Assembly: GCA_023489135.1 (NCBI GenBank)
Contig: JAMDCE010000645.1
Location: forward strand, 1 to 11,619
DNA: 11,619 bases
Source of the DNA: Chloroflexota bacterium
GTDB taxonomy: Bacteria > Chloroflexota > Chloroflexia > JAMDCE01
Direction of reading: 5' to 3'
Of this stretch, positions 5,799 to 11,619 are shown piece after piece. Each line of letters opens with the position of its first letter. The first letter of the stretch is position 1. Both the position numbers and the translations under genes were made by a program. A model generated the notes under the pieces. It was not told where the DNA came from and searched no databases. It was given only the letters and a program-made list of their open reading frames with translations.

Positions 5799-7487
5799 CT
5801 ACGCCTGCCTCGGCGGTATCTCGTAGGACAAGGGTCTGAAGGATGTGTTTATCTGCCCGTTCTCCTGCCGCACCACTACCTGGCCCAGCCAGTTTTCGTC
5901 GTCGGTCCGAGGGTGGTCGACTCGGTTGTGGAAGACGCCGAAGCGCGTTTCCTTCCGGTACCGGGCCGCGTGAGCCATTATCTTCCCCACCGCCAGGAGC
6001 TCCTGGGCCTCGTGGATTCGCATGAGCTCGTGCAGGTTCTCCGCCGACAGCCGGTCGACTATGCCGTCCAGCTTGCCCAGCTTGGATAGGCCGATCTCCA
6101 GGCCAAGCTCGGTGCGGACCGCCCCGATGTGCTCGGTGGTGATCCGGCGGATGATGTCCTCGAACTCGCGATGCGATACGCCGTCTTTTCTATTCAGGGG
6201 GGCGAATACCCTCTCTCTCTCGGCTGCGATCACGTTTTCCGAGGCTACGGGTGCCGCGGAAAGGCTGCGCGCGTAGCGGGCCGCTTCTCGGCCGGCCACG
6301 TAGCCGCCCGTGATGCTGGCGTGGACGCAGCGCGTCTGGTCGGCGCAATCCCCGGCGGCGTAAAGGCCCGGAACGCTGGCGGCGCAGCGCTCGTCGATCA
6401 TGACCCCGCTGCCGCAAACCTCTCCCGGTCCGGCCTGCATACCCTCGGAAACCATGATCTCCAGCAATCCGTCGACCAGGTCCACTCCACGCTGCTTGAT
6501 GAAGTCGGGGAGCGTTTCTTTATCATAACCCAATGTCTTCTTCAGGTGGGTCAGCTCGCCCTCGGACAGGTGCCGGCAGTCGAGGTAAACCGGGCCGCGC
6601 CCGGCTCGAATCTCGCTCATCACCCCTTCCGCCAGCTTGTAGCGCGGCGCCTTGTTGCCCAACGGGTGGTAGCGGCTCATAAACTCCTCGCCCGCGGCAT
6701 TCACGAAGTGGCAGCCCATTCCGGTGAAGGCGTTCAACCCCGGTGAGCTGAACCCCTTGGGCACCACCGTCATTCGCACGTACTCCATGTTGGCGAGGGC
6801 AGCGCCCGCTTTGAAGGCCACGGCCGGCGCCGTGCCGGTGTCCGCCGGACACAGCCATGTGTTGAAGGGCATCCCCGTGGGTGTTTCAAACAGGCGGTTG
6901 GTGTTGCCGGTGGACAGGACGGTGGCTTTGCTCTCAACCACCACGAAAGTGCCTTTGCGGATGTGGAAACCGGCGGCTCCCACCACCTGGCCGTCGCTCA
7001 CCAGCAGGCTCGTCACCGGCACCCGGTCCAGGACCCGGCATCCCAGGCGGCGGACCTCCTTGCCCAGCTTCGGCTTGAGGTGCTTGCCGTTGAAGTTGAT
7101 CCAGTAGGGACCCGGCGCTCCCATGGACTGCGTGCGATAGAACGAGCCGTCCGCCTGCGTTAGTGGGTTGCCAATCCGCGCCATTCGCTCGATGGCCGGC
7201 CGCACCTCACGGCAGAATACCGCATCCTGCACCTCGAGATTGACCGCGCCCTTGGCCACCCGTCCCACGTATTCCAGAAACGCTTCTCGCGTGTCCCACT
7301 CCTCACCTTCTTCCAAGAAGGCCAAAAAATGGTCGACCCCACCCGCGATGTCTCCGCTGCGCTCGACGGTGGCTTTGTCCATCACGGCCACGCGGGCACC
7401 GTTCTCGGCCGCGCCGATGGCCGCGTTCAACCCCGCCAGACCGCCCCCCACGATGAGTACGTCGGCTTGATAACGCTGAATCTCCAT
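5799..7487 (-). CDS. FAD-dependent oxidoreductase, fumarate reductase/AprA-like flavoprotein
   Basis: A 562-aa flavoprotein. Residues 10-38 form the FAD-binding Rossmann motif (VLIVGGGLAGLNAAIGAA, then VAVMDK), followed by RSGDIAGGVDH as in succinate dehydrogenase/fumarate reductase/adenylylsulfate reductase flavoprotein subunits. In the middle are the capping-domain signatures TGMGCHFVNAAGEEFMSRYH and GRGPVYLDCRHL. Residues about 373-403 give the second FAD contact (PGLYAAGDCADQ, then SITGGYVAGREAA). The C-terminal helical domain ends with RKETRFGVFHNR and DDENWL, as in this superfamily. It probably moves electrons between a bound substrate and a ferredoxin or Fe-S partner, but no such partner lies next to it. 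TGMGC stands where fumarate reductases have a different, catalytic loop, so fumarate is not a safe substrate guess. Start: ATG 7487 has GAGGG eight bases upstream and directly precedes the Rossmann strand; the frame is open to 7694, but the promoter at 7551-7580 lies inside that extension. Confidence 0.9.
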   Translation of the reverse strand: MEIQRYQADVLIVGGGLAGLNAAIGAAENGARVAVMDKATVERSGDIAGGVDHFLAFLEEGEEWDTREAFLEYVGRVAKGAVNLEVQDAVFCREVRPAIERMARIGNPLTQADGSFYRTQSMGAPGPYWINFNGKHLKPKLGKEVRRLGCRVLDRVPVTSLLVSDGQVVGAAGFHIRKGTFVVVESKATVLSTGNTNRLFETPTGMPFNTWLCPADTGTAPAVAFKAGAALANMEYVRMTVVPKGFSSPGLNAFTGMGCHFVNAAGEEFMSRYHPLGNKAPRYKLAEGVMSEIRAGRGPVYLDCRHLSEGELTHLKKTLGYDKETLPDFIKQRGVDLVDGLLEIMVSEGMQAGPGEVCGSGVMIDERCAASVPGLYAAGDCADQTRCVHASITGGYVAGREAARYARSLSAAPVASENVIAAERERVFAPLNRKDGVSHREFEDIIRRITTEHIGAVRTELGLEIGLSKLGKLDGIVDRLSAENLHELMRIHEAQELLAVGKIMAHAARYRKETRFGVFHNRVDHPRTDDENWLGQVVVRQENGQINTSFRPLSYEIPPRQA

Positions 7488-7550
7488 TTCCAGAACCCTC
7501 GCCTTCTTGTTTCGTTGGTTTTTCCGAGGAAAAGATGTTGCCCGGTCCAC

Positions 7551-7580
7551 ATTGTAGCTCTCTCCCAGGTACGCAGTCAA
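7551..7580 (-). promoter_or_regulatory. Sigma70-type promoter of the flavoprotein gene
   Basis: Minus-strand TTGACT (7580-7575), 18-nt spacer, TACAAT (7556-7551): five of six consensus bases in each box. It predicts a leader of roughly 55 bases before ATG 7487 and rules out the longer N-terminal extension of the frame. Confidence 0.8.
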
Positions 7581-7635
7581 CCTTTTTGCGCACATTGGGC
7601 GGGGCACTCGCGCCTCCCAGCAGGGTGAGGTGCGT

Positions 7636-7662
7636 ATTGGTACCAGCTTCTCTGGTACCAAT
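7636..7662. promoter_or_regulatory. Perfect 11-bp palindrome between divergent promoters
   Basis: ATTGGTACCAG (7636-7646) and CTGGTACCAAT (7652-7662) form a perfect inverted repeat with a 5-nt spacer. It lies 56 bases upstream of the flavoprotein -35 box and 6 bases before the putative -35 box of the rightward surface-protein gene. This placement suits an operator for a dimeric regulator. It has no T-tract, and no T-box or other riboswitch features were found around it. Confidence 0.5.
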
Positions 7663-7668
7663 GGGGGA

Positions 7669-7697
7669 TTGCCCCGTGCCAACGGCTTGACCATAAT
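7669..7697 (+). promoter_or_regulatory. Putative promoter of the secreted surface protein
   Basis: TTGCCC (7669-7674), 17-nt spacer, CATAAT (7692-7697), with the start codon 65 bases further on. The -35 box is weaker than those of the tRNA and flavoprotein promoters. Confidence 0.5.
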
Positions 7698-7761
7698 GTA
7701 TGTACGGTGAAGACCTGCGACGATAACACCGCCTTACTTGTGCGTGGCCGGGAGGGTGGAT

Positions 7762-8370
7762 TTGGGAAGCACTGGAAGGACCGCCATAGCGTCTATCGCC
7801 GGCGCGGTCTTGGTCTTGGCGATGCTGGCAGTCAGGTTCGACTGGTCGGCCAGCGCGGCATCCATCCTGGCAGCTCCCACTCCGGGGCCGGGCGCAATGA
7901 CCGTCTACAGCGTCACCAATCCCAACCCCACTGATATCGTCGTCCACCACATCATCACCAACACCAACTCATTTTACTACGATTATTACACCACCGTGCC
8001 CGCCAGCACTACCGTTCAATACCGCTTCGGCGATATTGCCGGCGTGCCAAGTCCGTTCACCGGGTCCATGACGCTTCAGTCCGATCAACCGTTCACGGCC
8101 GACGTCGTCGGTTACGACTACACTACGCCTACGAATACGCCCACTGTTACGCGAACGCCGACGGCTACGGCCACCCGGACGCCAACTCCCACCCGTACGT
8201 CGACGCCTACAGCCACCCGCACGCCAACTCCCACGCCGACGGGCACATGGGTGCCGCCTGCCACGTCTACCCCGAGTGCAACGGCGACCCCTGAGCCCAA
8301 TCAGGGGCTCACGCCAACGCCCATGCCCTATCACTCCTATATTCCTGCCCTTCTGGTCAACGTCAATTGA
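7762..8370 (+). CDS. Secreted surface protein with Thr-Pro-rich linker
   Basis: A 202-aa protein. I choose the TTG start at 7762 because GGAGG (7751-7755) sits six bases upstream; GTG codons at 7744 and 7756 lack a correctly spaced site. Residues about 8-34 form a signal peptide or anchor (hydrophobic IASIAGAVLVLAMLA, then an Ala/Ser-rich cleavage region). One globular domain follows (about residues 40-118: MTVYSVTNPNPTDIVVHHII through FTADVVGYDY), resembling the single beta-sandwich modules of secreted Chloroflexota proteins in which a T/S-rich strand precedes 'FTGSMTLQSDQPFTADV'. A TPT/TRT repeat linker comes next (about 119-190) and a short tail, YHSYIPALLVNVN, like the hydrophobic 'YLPL' C-terminal motifs that end many surface proteins of this phylum. 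It probably sits at the cell surface; no enzymatic motif is seen. The promoter is at 7669-7697 and the gene diverges from the flavoprotein. Confidence 0.75.
   Translation: MGSTGRTAIASIAGAVLVLAMLAVRFDWSASAASILAAPTPGPGAMTVYSVTNPNPTDIVVHHIITNTNSFYYDYYTTVPASTTVQYRFGDIAGVPSPFTGSMTLQSDQPFTADVVGYDYTTPTNTPTVTRTPTATATRTPTPTRTSTPTATRTPTPTPTGTWVPPATSTPSATATPEPNQGLTPTPMPYHSYIPALLVNVN
8170..8234 (+). repeat. Near-identical 23-bp direct repeats in the Thr-Pro linker
   Basis: The 23-base units at 8170-8192 and 8212-8234 differ at one base and are 42 bases apart, encoding the ATRTPTPT pattern. They indicate recent slippage or duplication of the linker-coding DNA. Confidence 0.7.
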
Positions 8371-8509
8371 CACAGGCGTGAATCTTGCAGTCACTACGGC
8401 ATCGCGGTTTGATTCGATGCCTACTTTCGCGTTGCCTCGCCGGGCAGCTGGCCATGCGTAGCCGGTGGCCGCTCCCCGAGGCGGAGCGCGGGAAGGGCAG
8501 GGTAGGTAG

Positions 8510-8917
8510 ATGAAGCCCAGGAAACCGATACGAAGATTCGACGTATTTGCCGAGTACAACCGGATCAAGAACGAGCAGCGCGGAATGGACGCCGACCGGG
8601 CCAAGGGGTACGCCGTCTGGCTGGCCAAGGTTATTGCCGCCAGAAAGTTTGCCCAGACCGCAGAAGGTAAAGCCTCGATGATGGAGAAGCTGGGCGAAGG
8701 CACGGACCTGATCAAGAAAGGGGCCAAATACCTCGAATTCGGTGGCGAGCCACAAACGGGCGAGGTGTTCGATAAGCTAATCGTTCGCCGCATGGGCGAG
8801 GACTTTTACAGAGACGAGTTCTCTCCGGCCATCAGAGAAGCGATCGAGAACCACCGCAGCTACGAGAAGATTCGAGACGGCATCAGGGAGCGGTGGAACG
8901 TGGCGCAGGCGGCATAA
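8510..8917 (+). CDS. Hypothetical 135-aa protein, charged and helical
   Basis: From ATG 8510, preceded by purine-rich AGGGTAGGTAG. The protein is Arg/Lys/Glu-rich with no signal peptide or membrane segment. Segments such as RRFDVFAEYNRIKNEQRGMD, GYAVWLAKVIAARKF and FDKLIVRRMGEDFYRDEF look like amphipathic helices of a compact cytoplasmic protein. I do not recognise a family, and no metal-binding or nucleotide-binding motif is apparent. It follows the surface-protein gene by 139 bases on the same strand; between them lies a 6-bp hairpin (CGCTCC/GGAGCG, 8470-8488) without a T-tract, so co-transcription is possible. It ends convergent to the tRNA cluster. Codon use and composition look genuine. 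Confidence 0.65.
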   Translation: MKPRKPIRRFDVFAEYNRIKNEQRGMDADRAKGYAVWLAKVIAARKFAQTAEGKASMMEKLGEGTDLIKKGAKYLEFGGEPQTGEVFDKLIVRRMGEDFYRDEFSPAIREAIENHRSYEKIRDGIRERWNVAQAA

Positions 8918-8954
8918 AGTCTCACACCGGGAAGAGGCTCACGGGAGTCTTTGG

Positions 8955-9028
8955 TAGCGCATACGGGATTCGAACCCGTGATCTCCGCCTTGAGAGGGCG
9001 GTGTCCTAGGCCGCTAGACGAATGCGCC
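8955..9028 (-). tRNA. tRNA-Glu (anticodon CTC)
   Basis: A 74-nt cloverleaf on the minus strand: acceptor GGCGCAT/ATGCGCT with a G-T first pair, anticodon arm CCGCC-CTCTCAA-GGCGG (anticodon CTC, reads GAG), T loop GTTCGAATC. It is the last tRNA of the leftward Thr-Leu-Glu cluster. No clear terminator is seen between it and the convergent gene ending at 8917. Confidence 0.95.
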
Positions 9029-9050
9029 AGAATACCTGGGAATGGTGCGG

Positions 9051-9134
9051 TGCCGAAGGGGAGATTTGAACTCCCACGGGCTATTGCCCACTACGCCCTG
9101 AACGTAGCGCGTCTGCCGGTTCCGCCACTTCGGC
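9051..9134 (-). tRNA. tRNA-Leu (anticodon CAG)
   Basis: An 84-nt class II tRNA on the minus strand: acceptor GCCGAAG/CTTCGGC, anticodon arm CTACG-TTCAGGG-CGTAG (anticodon CAG, reads CTG), long variable arm GGGC-AATA-GCCC, T arm with TTCAAAT. CCA is not encoded. Confidence 0.95.
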
Positions 9135-9168
9135 TCTAGTATCGGTGTTTCAAGTCCGGTTGCCTGAC

Positions 9169-9244
<76 letters not shown>

Positions 9245-9271
9245 GAGTCGTTTTTGGCCTCAACAGGCACA

Positions 9272-9301
9272 ATTTTACACTATTTTCGGTTCTCACCGCA
9301 A
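9272..9301 (-). promoter_or_regulatory. Promoter of the Thr-Leu-Glu tRNA cluster
   Basis: Minus-strand TTGCGG (9301-9296), 18-nt spacer, TAAAAT (9277-9272), with the -10 box 27 bases upstream of tRNA-Thr. The -10 box is good and the -35 box moderate. Confidence 0.6.
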
Positions 9302-9360
9302 GGTTTTGGCCCTCTTCTTGCCTCCTTTCCCCCACGGCGGAAGGTTGCACACGATATGTC

Positions 9361-10020
9361 GTGCGTCTGCTCAAAAACTTCACGGCTCGGAGAGCGATCT
9401 TGCCAGAGTACAAAGGGATGAGTCGACGACGCAAGCGTGGGGACGTGGTACGGCCCCTAGCGCGCACGCGCAATGGCAAGCTCCTGCCTGCCACACCCCC
9501 TGATCGGGTTGAGAGTTGGCAGGAAGGGGAGGCTATGCTGGGAGCCGAGTGGTGGGACGATCTCGTCCTGCCCGAGGCGATGCCCAACAGCCCGAGCTTC
9601 CACGTCGTGGCCATCTATGATCCGCGCTACGAGGAGCCGATGTTGCTGGCCACACCGTTGAGTGTTTTGGGGCCGGAGGCCCACGCACTGTACCTGGACC
9701 GCTGGCCGGTGGAGCAGGTGGCATTGGCAGCCAAGCAGATGATCGGAGCCCATCGTCAATTCGTGCACGCGCCTGAGACGAGACAGCGCTTGCCCGAACT
9801 GGCGCTGTTGGCGGGGTCGATTCTGTCCTATCTGGCTGCCGTCCTGCCGCCGGCGCCAATGGGCTTCTGGGATCGGAAGCCCCAGCCGACCTCTGGGCGG
9901 CTGCTAAGGGTGCTAGCCAAAGCCGATTTCCCAGAACGCTCGGTGCTATTGGGGCGCATTCGCAAAAAGTGCTCCGTAACCGAGCAACTGCCCAAGGGGT
10001 ACTTCGGCCAACGTCAATAA
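9361..10020 (+). pseudogene. DDE transposase, N-terminally truncated remnant
   Basis: An open frame of 219 codons, of which the part from about 9430 is transposase-like: LARTRNGKLLPATPPDRVES, FHVVAIYDPRYEEPMLLATP, LYLDRWPVEQVALAAKQMIG, HRQFVHAPETRQRLPELALL and, near the end, LPKGYFGQR. The 'YLDRWPVEQ' block matches the C-terminal acidic region of IS4-superfamily-like DDE transposases, where the catalytic Glu follows the RW. The N-terminal half with the first two catalytic Asp residues is missing; upstream of about 9400 the frame merges with the tRNA promoter region, and the GTG at 9361 is not a credible start. It differs in sequence from the IS701-like remnant at 1.3-2.3 kb, so two unrelated elements decayed here. 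I could not find terminal inverted repeats. Inactive. Confidence 0.75.
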
Positions 10021-10403
10021 CCAGCAGCCTGAGGGTCGGCTCAGGATGCGTAAATCGCGGGAACTACCAGGGTGCGCAGGTCCCCGGACCTGTTGCGATA
10101 CGTTGTCTTTTCGCGCTGCGTGAAAGGGGTCAGGAGATCAGATGACGGGCCGCATGCGCGCTATATTAGCGAAAACCAAGGTTCATTGCGAGAAGGATTC
10201 GGTTCGAGATAGTGTCTTCACTTGCGGTGCACGAATCGGGTCAAAGCCTTCGCGGGGCGCATTGGGTGGATAACCTCAATTCGTTGTCAAGAATGCTACA
10301 GTCCACTCGCTGTCCTAAAGTCTGACCCCCACAAGCCCCTCATAGACGATTCTGAACGATGAATGTGGCTGGACGTCGCGGCAATTTTTCGCCATCACCC
10401 ACG
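10021..10403. other. Intergenic region between transposase remnant and HEPN gene
   Basis: No recognisable gene on either strand apart from the possible 43-codon frame listed separately. It may hold the degraded right end of the transposon, but I see no inverted repeat that marks it. No clear terminator follows the HEPN stop on the minus strand. Confidence 0.4.
10142..10273 (+). CDS. Possible short ORF (43 aa), low support
   Basis: ATG 10142 has AGGAG with 5-nt spacing upstream, and the frame runs 43 codons to TAA (10271-10273). The peptide (MTGRMRAILAKTKV at the start, basic overall) matches nothing I know, and no promoter is obvious. It is listed only because of the well-placed ribosome binding site. 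Confidence 0.2.
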   Translation: MTGRMRAILAKTKVHCEKDSVRDSVFTCGARIGSKPSRGALGG

Positions 10404-10811
10404 TTAGGGTCCCGCCTGCCCGGCAACCATCTCTTCTACGAACGCAACTATCTCGGCGGCAAGTTGAATAGCCTGCTGCGCTTCGGCTAGGTCGGGCTCC
10501 ACAGGGCCGCCAGGGTAGCGAAAGCGCACAGCGTACGGTGTCAAAACATCGGCGGCTGGGATAAAACGCGCGAATTCCGGCTCAGAAGTTTGGCACTGTC
10601 GAACCAGAAGACCGAGATCATGCGTTTTCGCGAAGACTTCCCCTTGGGCGGTCAGAAACGCCTTGAGCGCTTTTTCTGCCGCTTGTTGTGCGTGGAAAAC
10701 CGCTACATCAGCAAGTGGGTCCGGCTATTGCAGGACCCGCCTGGCTGCAAGGATGTCGCGGCTGGAGCGACGCAACCAGTCCTGAACGTCTGCCGAGACT
10801 TCAGGCCGCAT
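10404..10811 (-). pseudogene. hepT: HEPN-domain toxin (HepT-like) interrupted by an in-frame TAG
   Basis: From ATG 10811 the minus strand encodes 28 residues ending RDILAARRVLQ, then TAG (10727-10725), then continues in the same frame for 106 codons with the diagnostic HEPN block FHAQQAAEKALKAFLTAQGE, THDLGLLVRQ and VRFRYPGG, ending at TAA (10406-10404). Without the stop the protein would be 135 aa, the usual length for HEPN proteins of MNT/HEPN pairs. HepT toxins are RNases acting on tRNA or mRNA, neutralised by the partner nucleotidyltransferase. I do not find an RX4-6H catalytic motif, so even a repaired protein may be a weak or different nuclease. The ATG overlaps the end of the antitoxin gene by 11 bases, implying translational coupling. 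A single substitution would restore the gene; a sequencing error, recent pseudogenisation or suppression are all possible. Confidence 0.8.
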
Positions 10812-11193
10812 ACAGCACTCGTCCTTCGCGGAGCACCGTGGCCGGTAACGAAGACACGCTTTGTCGTTGTCGCTCGAACTCCCGGCGAGTAACGACCAGG
10901 ATGTCAATCGGCAGAATGTGTCCACCGACGGCTCGATAGGCGAGTTGGTCACGTCGATGCGGTGGTAGATCAGACTCCGGTACGACGACTAGTAAGTCGA
11001 CATCACTGTCAAAGCCTGCCGTGCCCCTCGCGTATGATCCGAAGAGATAGATAAGATCGGGCTGCATTGCCGTGACCAGACGCTCAATCACGCCTGCCAG
11101 GTCTCGCAACTGTATCTCCCCGAGGTCGGGTAGCGCACGGCGGACCTGTTCCTCGAGGTCCTCATCACGCGTATGTCTCATCCCATCGTTCAT
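10801..11193 (-). CDS. mntA: MNT-type nucleotidyltransferase antitoxin (MntA-like)
   Basis: A 130-aa minimal nucleotidyltransferase. Residues 52-70 carry GSYARGTAGFDSDVDLLVV, a perfect GSX10DXD signature (G52, S53, D64, D66), and D97 in LPIDILVV supplies the third metal-binding Asp. In characterised pairs this enzyme transfers AMP to a tyrosine of the HEPN toxin and so inactivates it. I take ATG 11193 as the start, with ATG 11181 as an alternative; neither has a strong ribosome binding site, and the TTG-initiated extension to 11301 would run into the promoter. Its TGA (10803-10801) overlaps the toxin start. Its frame is fully intact although the partner toxin is broken, which fits decay starting in the toxin. 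Confidence 0.9.
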   Translation of the reverse strand: MNDGMRHTRDEDLEEQVRRALPDLGEIQLRDLAGVIERLVTAMQPDLIYLFGSYARGTAGFDSDVDLLVVVPESDLPPHRRDQLAYRAVGGHILPIDILVVTRREFERQRQSVSSLPATVLREGRVLYAA

Positions 11194-11272
11194 GTGAGGC
11201 CTGTAATTACTTTCGGAGTATCGACGACATTCGCTAGAATCGCTGCCTAGATATTGGCGGTCTGATGCAAAT

Positions 11273-11301
11273 AGAATAGCACTGTCAGCTGTTTGAGGCA
11301 A
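11273..11301 (-). promoter_or_regulatory. Putative promoter of the MNT/HEPN operon
   Basis: Minus-strand TTGCCT (11301-11296), 17-nt spacer, TATTCT (11278-11273). The predicted leader to ATG 11193 is about 70 bases. Confidence 0.5.
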
Positions 11302-11326
11302 TAGCGAGCGCGGAACTCGGTCGTCT

Positions 11327-11345
11327 TTCAGGATGAAATCCTGAA
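11327..11345. promoter_or_regulatory. Short palindrome upstream of the MNT/HEPN promoter
   Basis: Perfect 8-bp inverted repeat TTCAGGAT-GAA-ATCCTGAA, 25 bases upstream of the -35 box. It could be an operator; there is no independent support. The stretch 11346-11511 around it shows no gene. Confidence 0.3.
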
Positions 11346-11511
11346 GCCTGAACTCATTAGTCAGACGACATTAGCTTGATCTTATTACTTTTCCCGCTCG
11401 GCACCATTTGAGAAGATTGTCTCGAAGTGAGACCATTACTTGACTGCAAGTTCGTGAGAACACTACTAGACTCAGTACTCCGTTAACGGTTGATCGGTCG
11501 GCATTCATCGG

Positions 11512-11541
11512 TTGACAAAAGAAGACCTCGCGGGGGATAGT
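11512..11541 (+). promoter_or_regulatory. Putative promoter of the right-edge gene
   Basis: TTGACA (11512-11517) matches the -35 consensus exactly; an 18-nt spacer leads to GATAGT (11536-11541), four of six in the -10 consensus. The start codon is 34 bases further on. Confidence 0.5.
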
Positions 11542-11573
11542 TCTCCTGAAGATACCACTCTGTCAGGAGGAAC
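11540..11573 (+). promoter_or_regulatory. Dyad overlapping -10 box and ribosome binding site
   Basis: GTTCTCCTGA (11540-11549) is complementary to TCAGGAG-G-AAC (11563-11573) with one bulged G and a 13-nt loop. The right arm contains the Shine-Dalgarno AGGAGG (11565-11570). Because the left arm begins at the edge of the -10 box, this may be a DNA operator; if transcription starts upstream of it, the hairpin would mask the ribosome binding site. Confidence 0.45.
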
Positions 11574-11575
11574 TT

Positions 11576-11619
11576 ATGACCATTCCACGAGGGCAAACTA
11601 ATGATGCCATAGGACTCAC
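11576..11619 (+). CDS. Start of a gene running off the right edge
   Basis: ATG 11576 follows AGGAGG with 5-nt spacing, and the frame is open to the window end (14 codons, MTIPRGQTNDAIGL). It is too short to identify. The strong ribosome binding site and the promoter at 11512-11541 make it a credible gene start. Confidence 0.65.
   Translation, partial: MTIPRGQTNDAIGL

Noticed and set aside
5565..6089. Plus-strand 174-aa frame
   Set aside because: Its larger part is antisense to the flavoprotein gene and the rest is GC-driven low-quality sequence.
7620..7700. T-box or other riboswitch around the GGTACC hairpin
   Set aside because: No specifier loop, no T-box sequence and no terminator/antiterminator pair; it is better described as a DNA palindrome.
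8170..8234. CRISPR-like spaced repeats
   Set aside because: Only two units within a coding Thr-Pro linker, with no unique spacers and no cas genes.
8118..8300. Minus-strand Gly/Val repeat protein
   Set aside because: It is the antisense reading of the Thr-Pro-rich linker; such repeats always open this frame.
8951..9139. Plus-strand 62-aa frame with GFEPVISALRG and RFELPRAIAHY
   Set aside because: It is the complement of tRNA-Glu and tRNA-Leu, a well-known source of spurious proteins.

Overview
The window looks like an accessory stretch of a chromosome from a Chloroflexota-type bacterium (Anaerolineae-like). That guess rests on the Thr-Pro-rich 'TPTPTRTPT' linkers in two secreted proteins, the style of the two degraded DDE transposases, and moderately high GC. 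It is an inference from protein style, not a taxonomic result. The window mixes a few intact genes with many remnants.

Layout. Positions 1-852 hold no intact gene, only a degenerate open frame (304-852). From 1289 down to 885 (minus strand) lies the N-terminal part of a staphylococcal-nuclease-like gene. It abuts a 5'-truncated, twice frameshifted IS701-like transposase (2309-1315), which in turn abuts the 3'-truncated, frameshifted DUF1016/YhcG-type PD-(D/E)XK nuclease gene (3301-2305). So 0.9-3.3 kb is a scar where three broken genes meet. Upstream of the nuclease on the same strand is an unrecognised 311-aa protein (4310-3375), probably its operon partner, then a small two-helix membrane protein (4771-4475). 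At 5.4 kb is tRNA-Arg(CCT) with a clear promoter and terminator. The best preserved gene is a 562-aa FAD-dependent oxidoreductase of the fumarate reductase/AprA flavoprotein superfamily (7487-5799), with a strong sigma70-type promoter but no electron-transfer partner in view. Divergent from it is a secreted Thr-Pro-rich surface protein (7762-8370) followed by a 135-aa unknown protein (8510-8917). A tRNA-Thr(GGT)-Leu(CAG)-Glu(CTC) cluster runs leftward (9244-8955). Beyond it lie a second N-truncated transposase remnant (9361-10020), a minus-strand MntA/HepT-type toxin-antitoxin pair in which the HEPN toxin carries an in-frame amber codon (11193-10404), and the first 14 codons of a rightward gene at the right edge.

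How it fits together. The tRNAs and the flavoprotein are the stable, apparently functional parts. The mobile-element remnants, broken nucleases and broken toxin-antitoxin pair are what is expected of a decaying accessory island next to tRNA genes. I see no clearly new multi-gene system. The points most worth checking are the 311-aa protein coupled to the DUF1016 nuclease, the amber-interrupted HEPN gene, the palindrome between the divergent flavoprotein and surface-protein promoters, the dyad overlapping the ribosome binding site at the right edge, and five apparent frame breaks of the same sign between about 0.97 and 3.4 kb, which may be biological decay or sequencing error.
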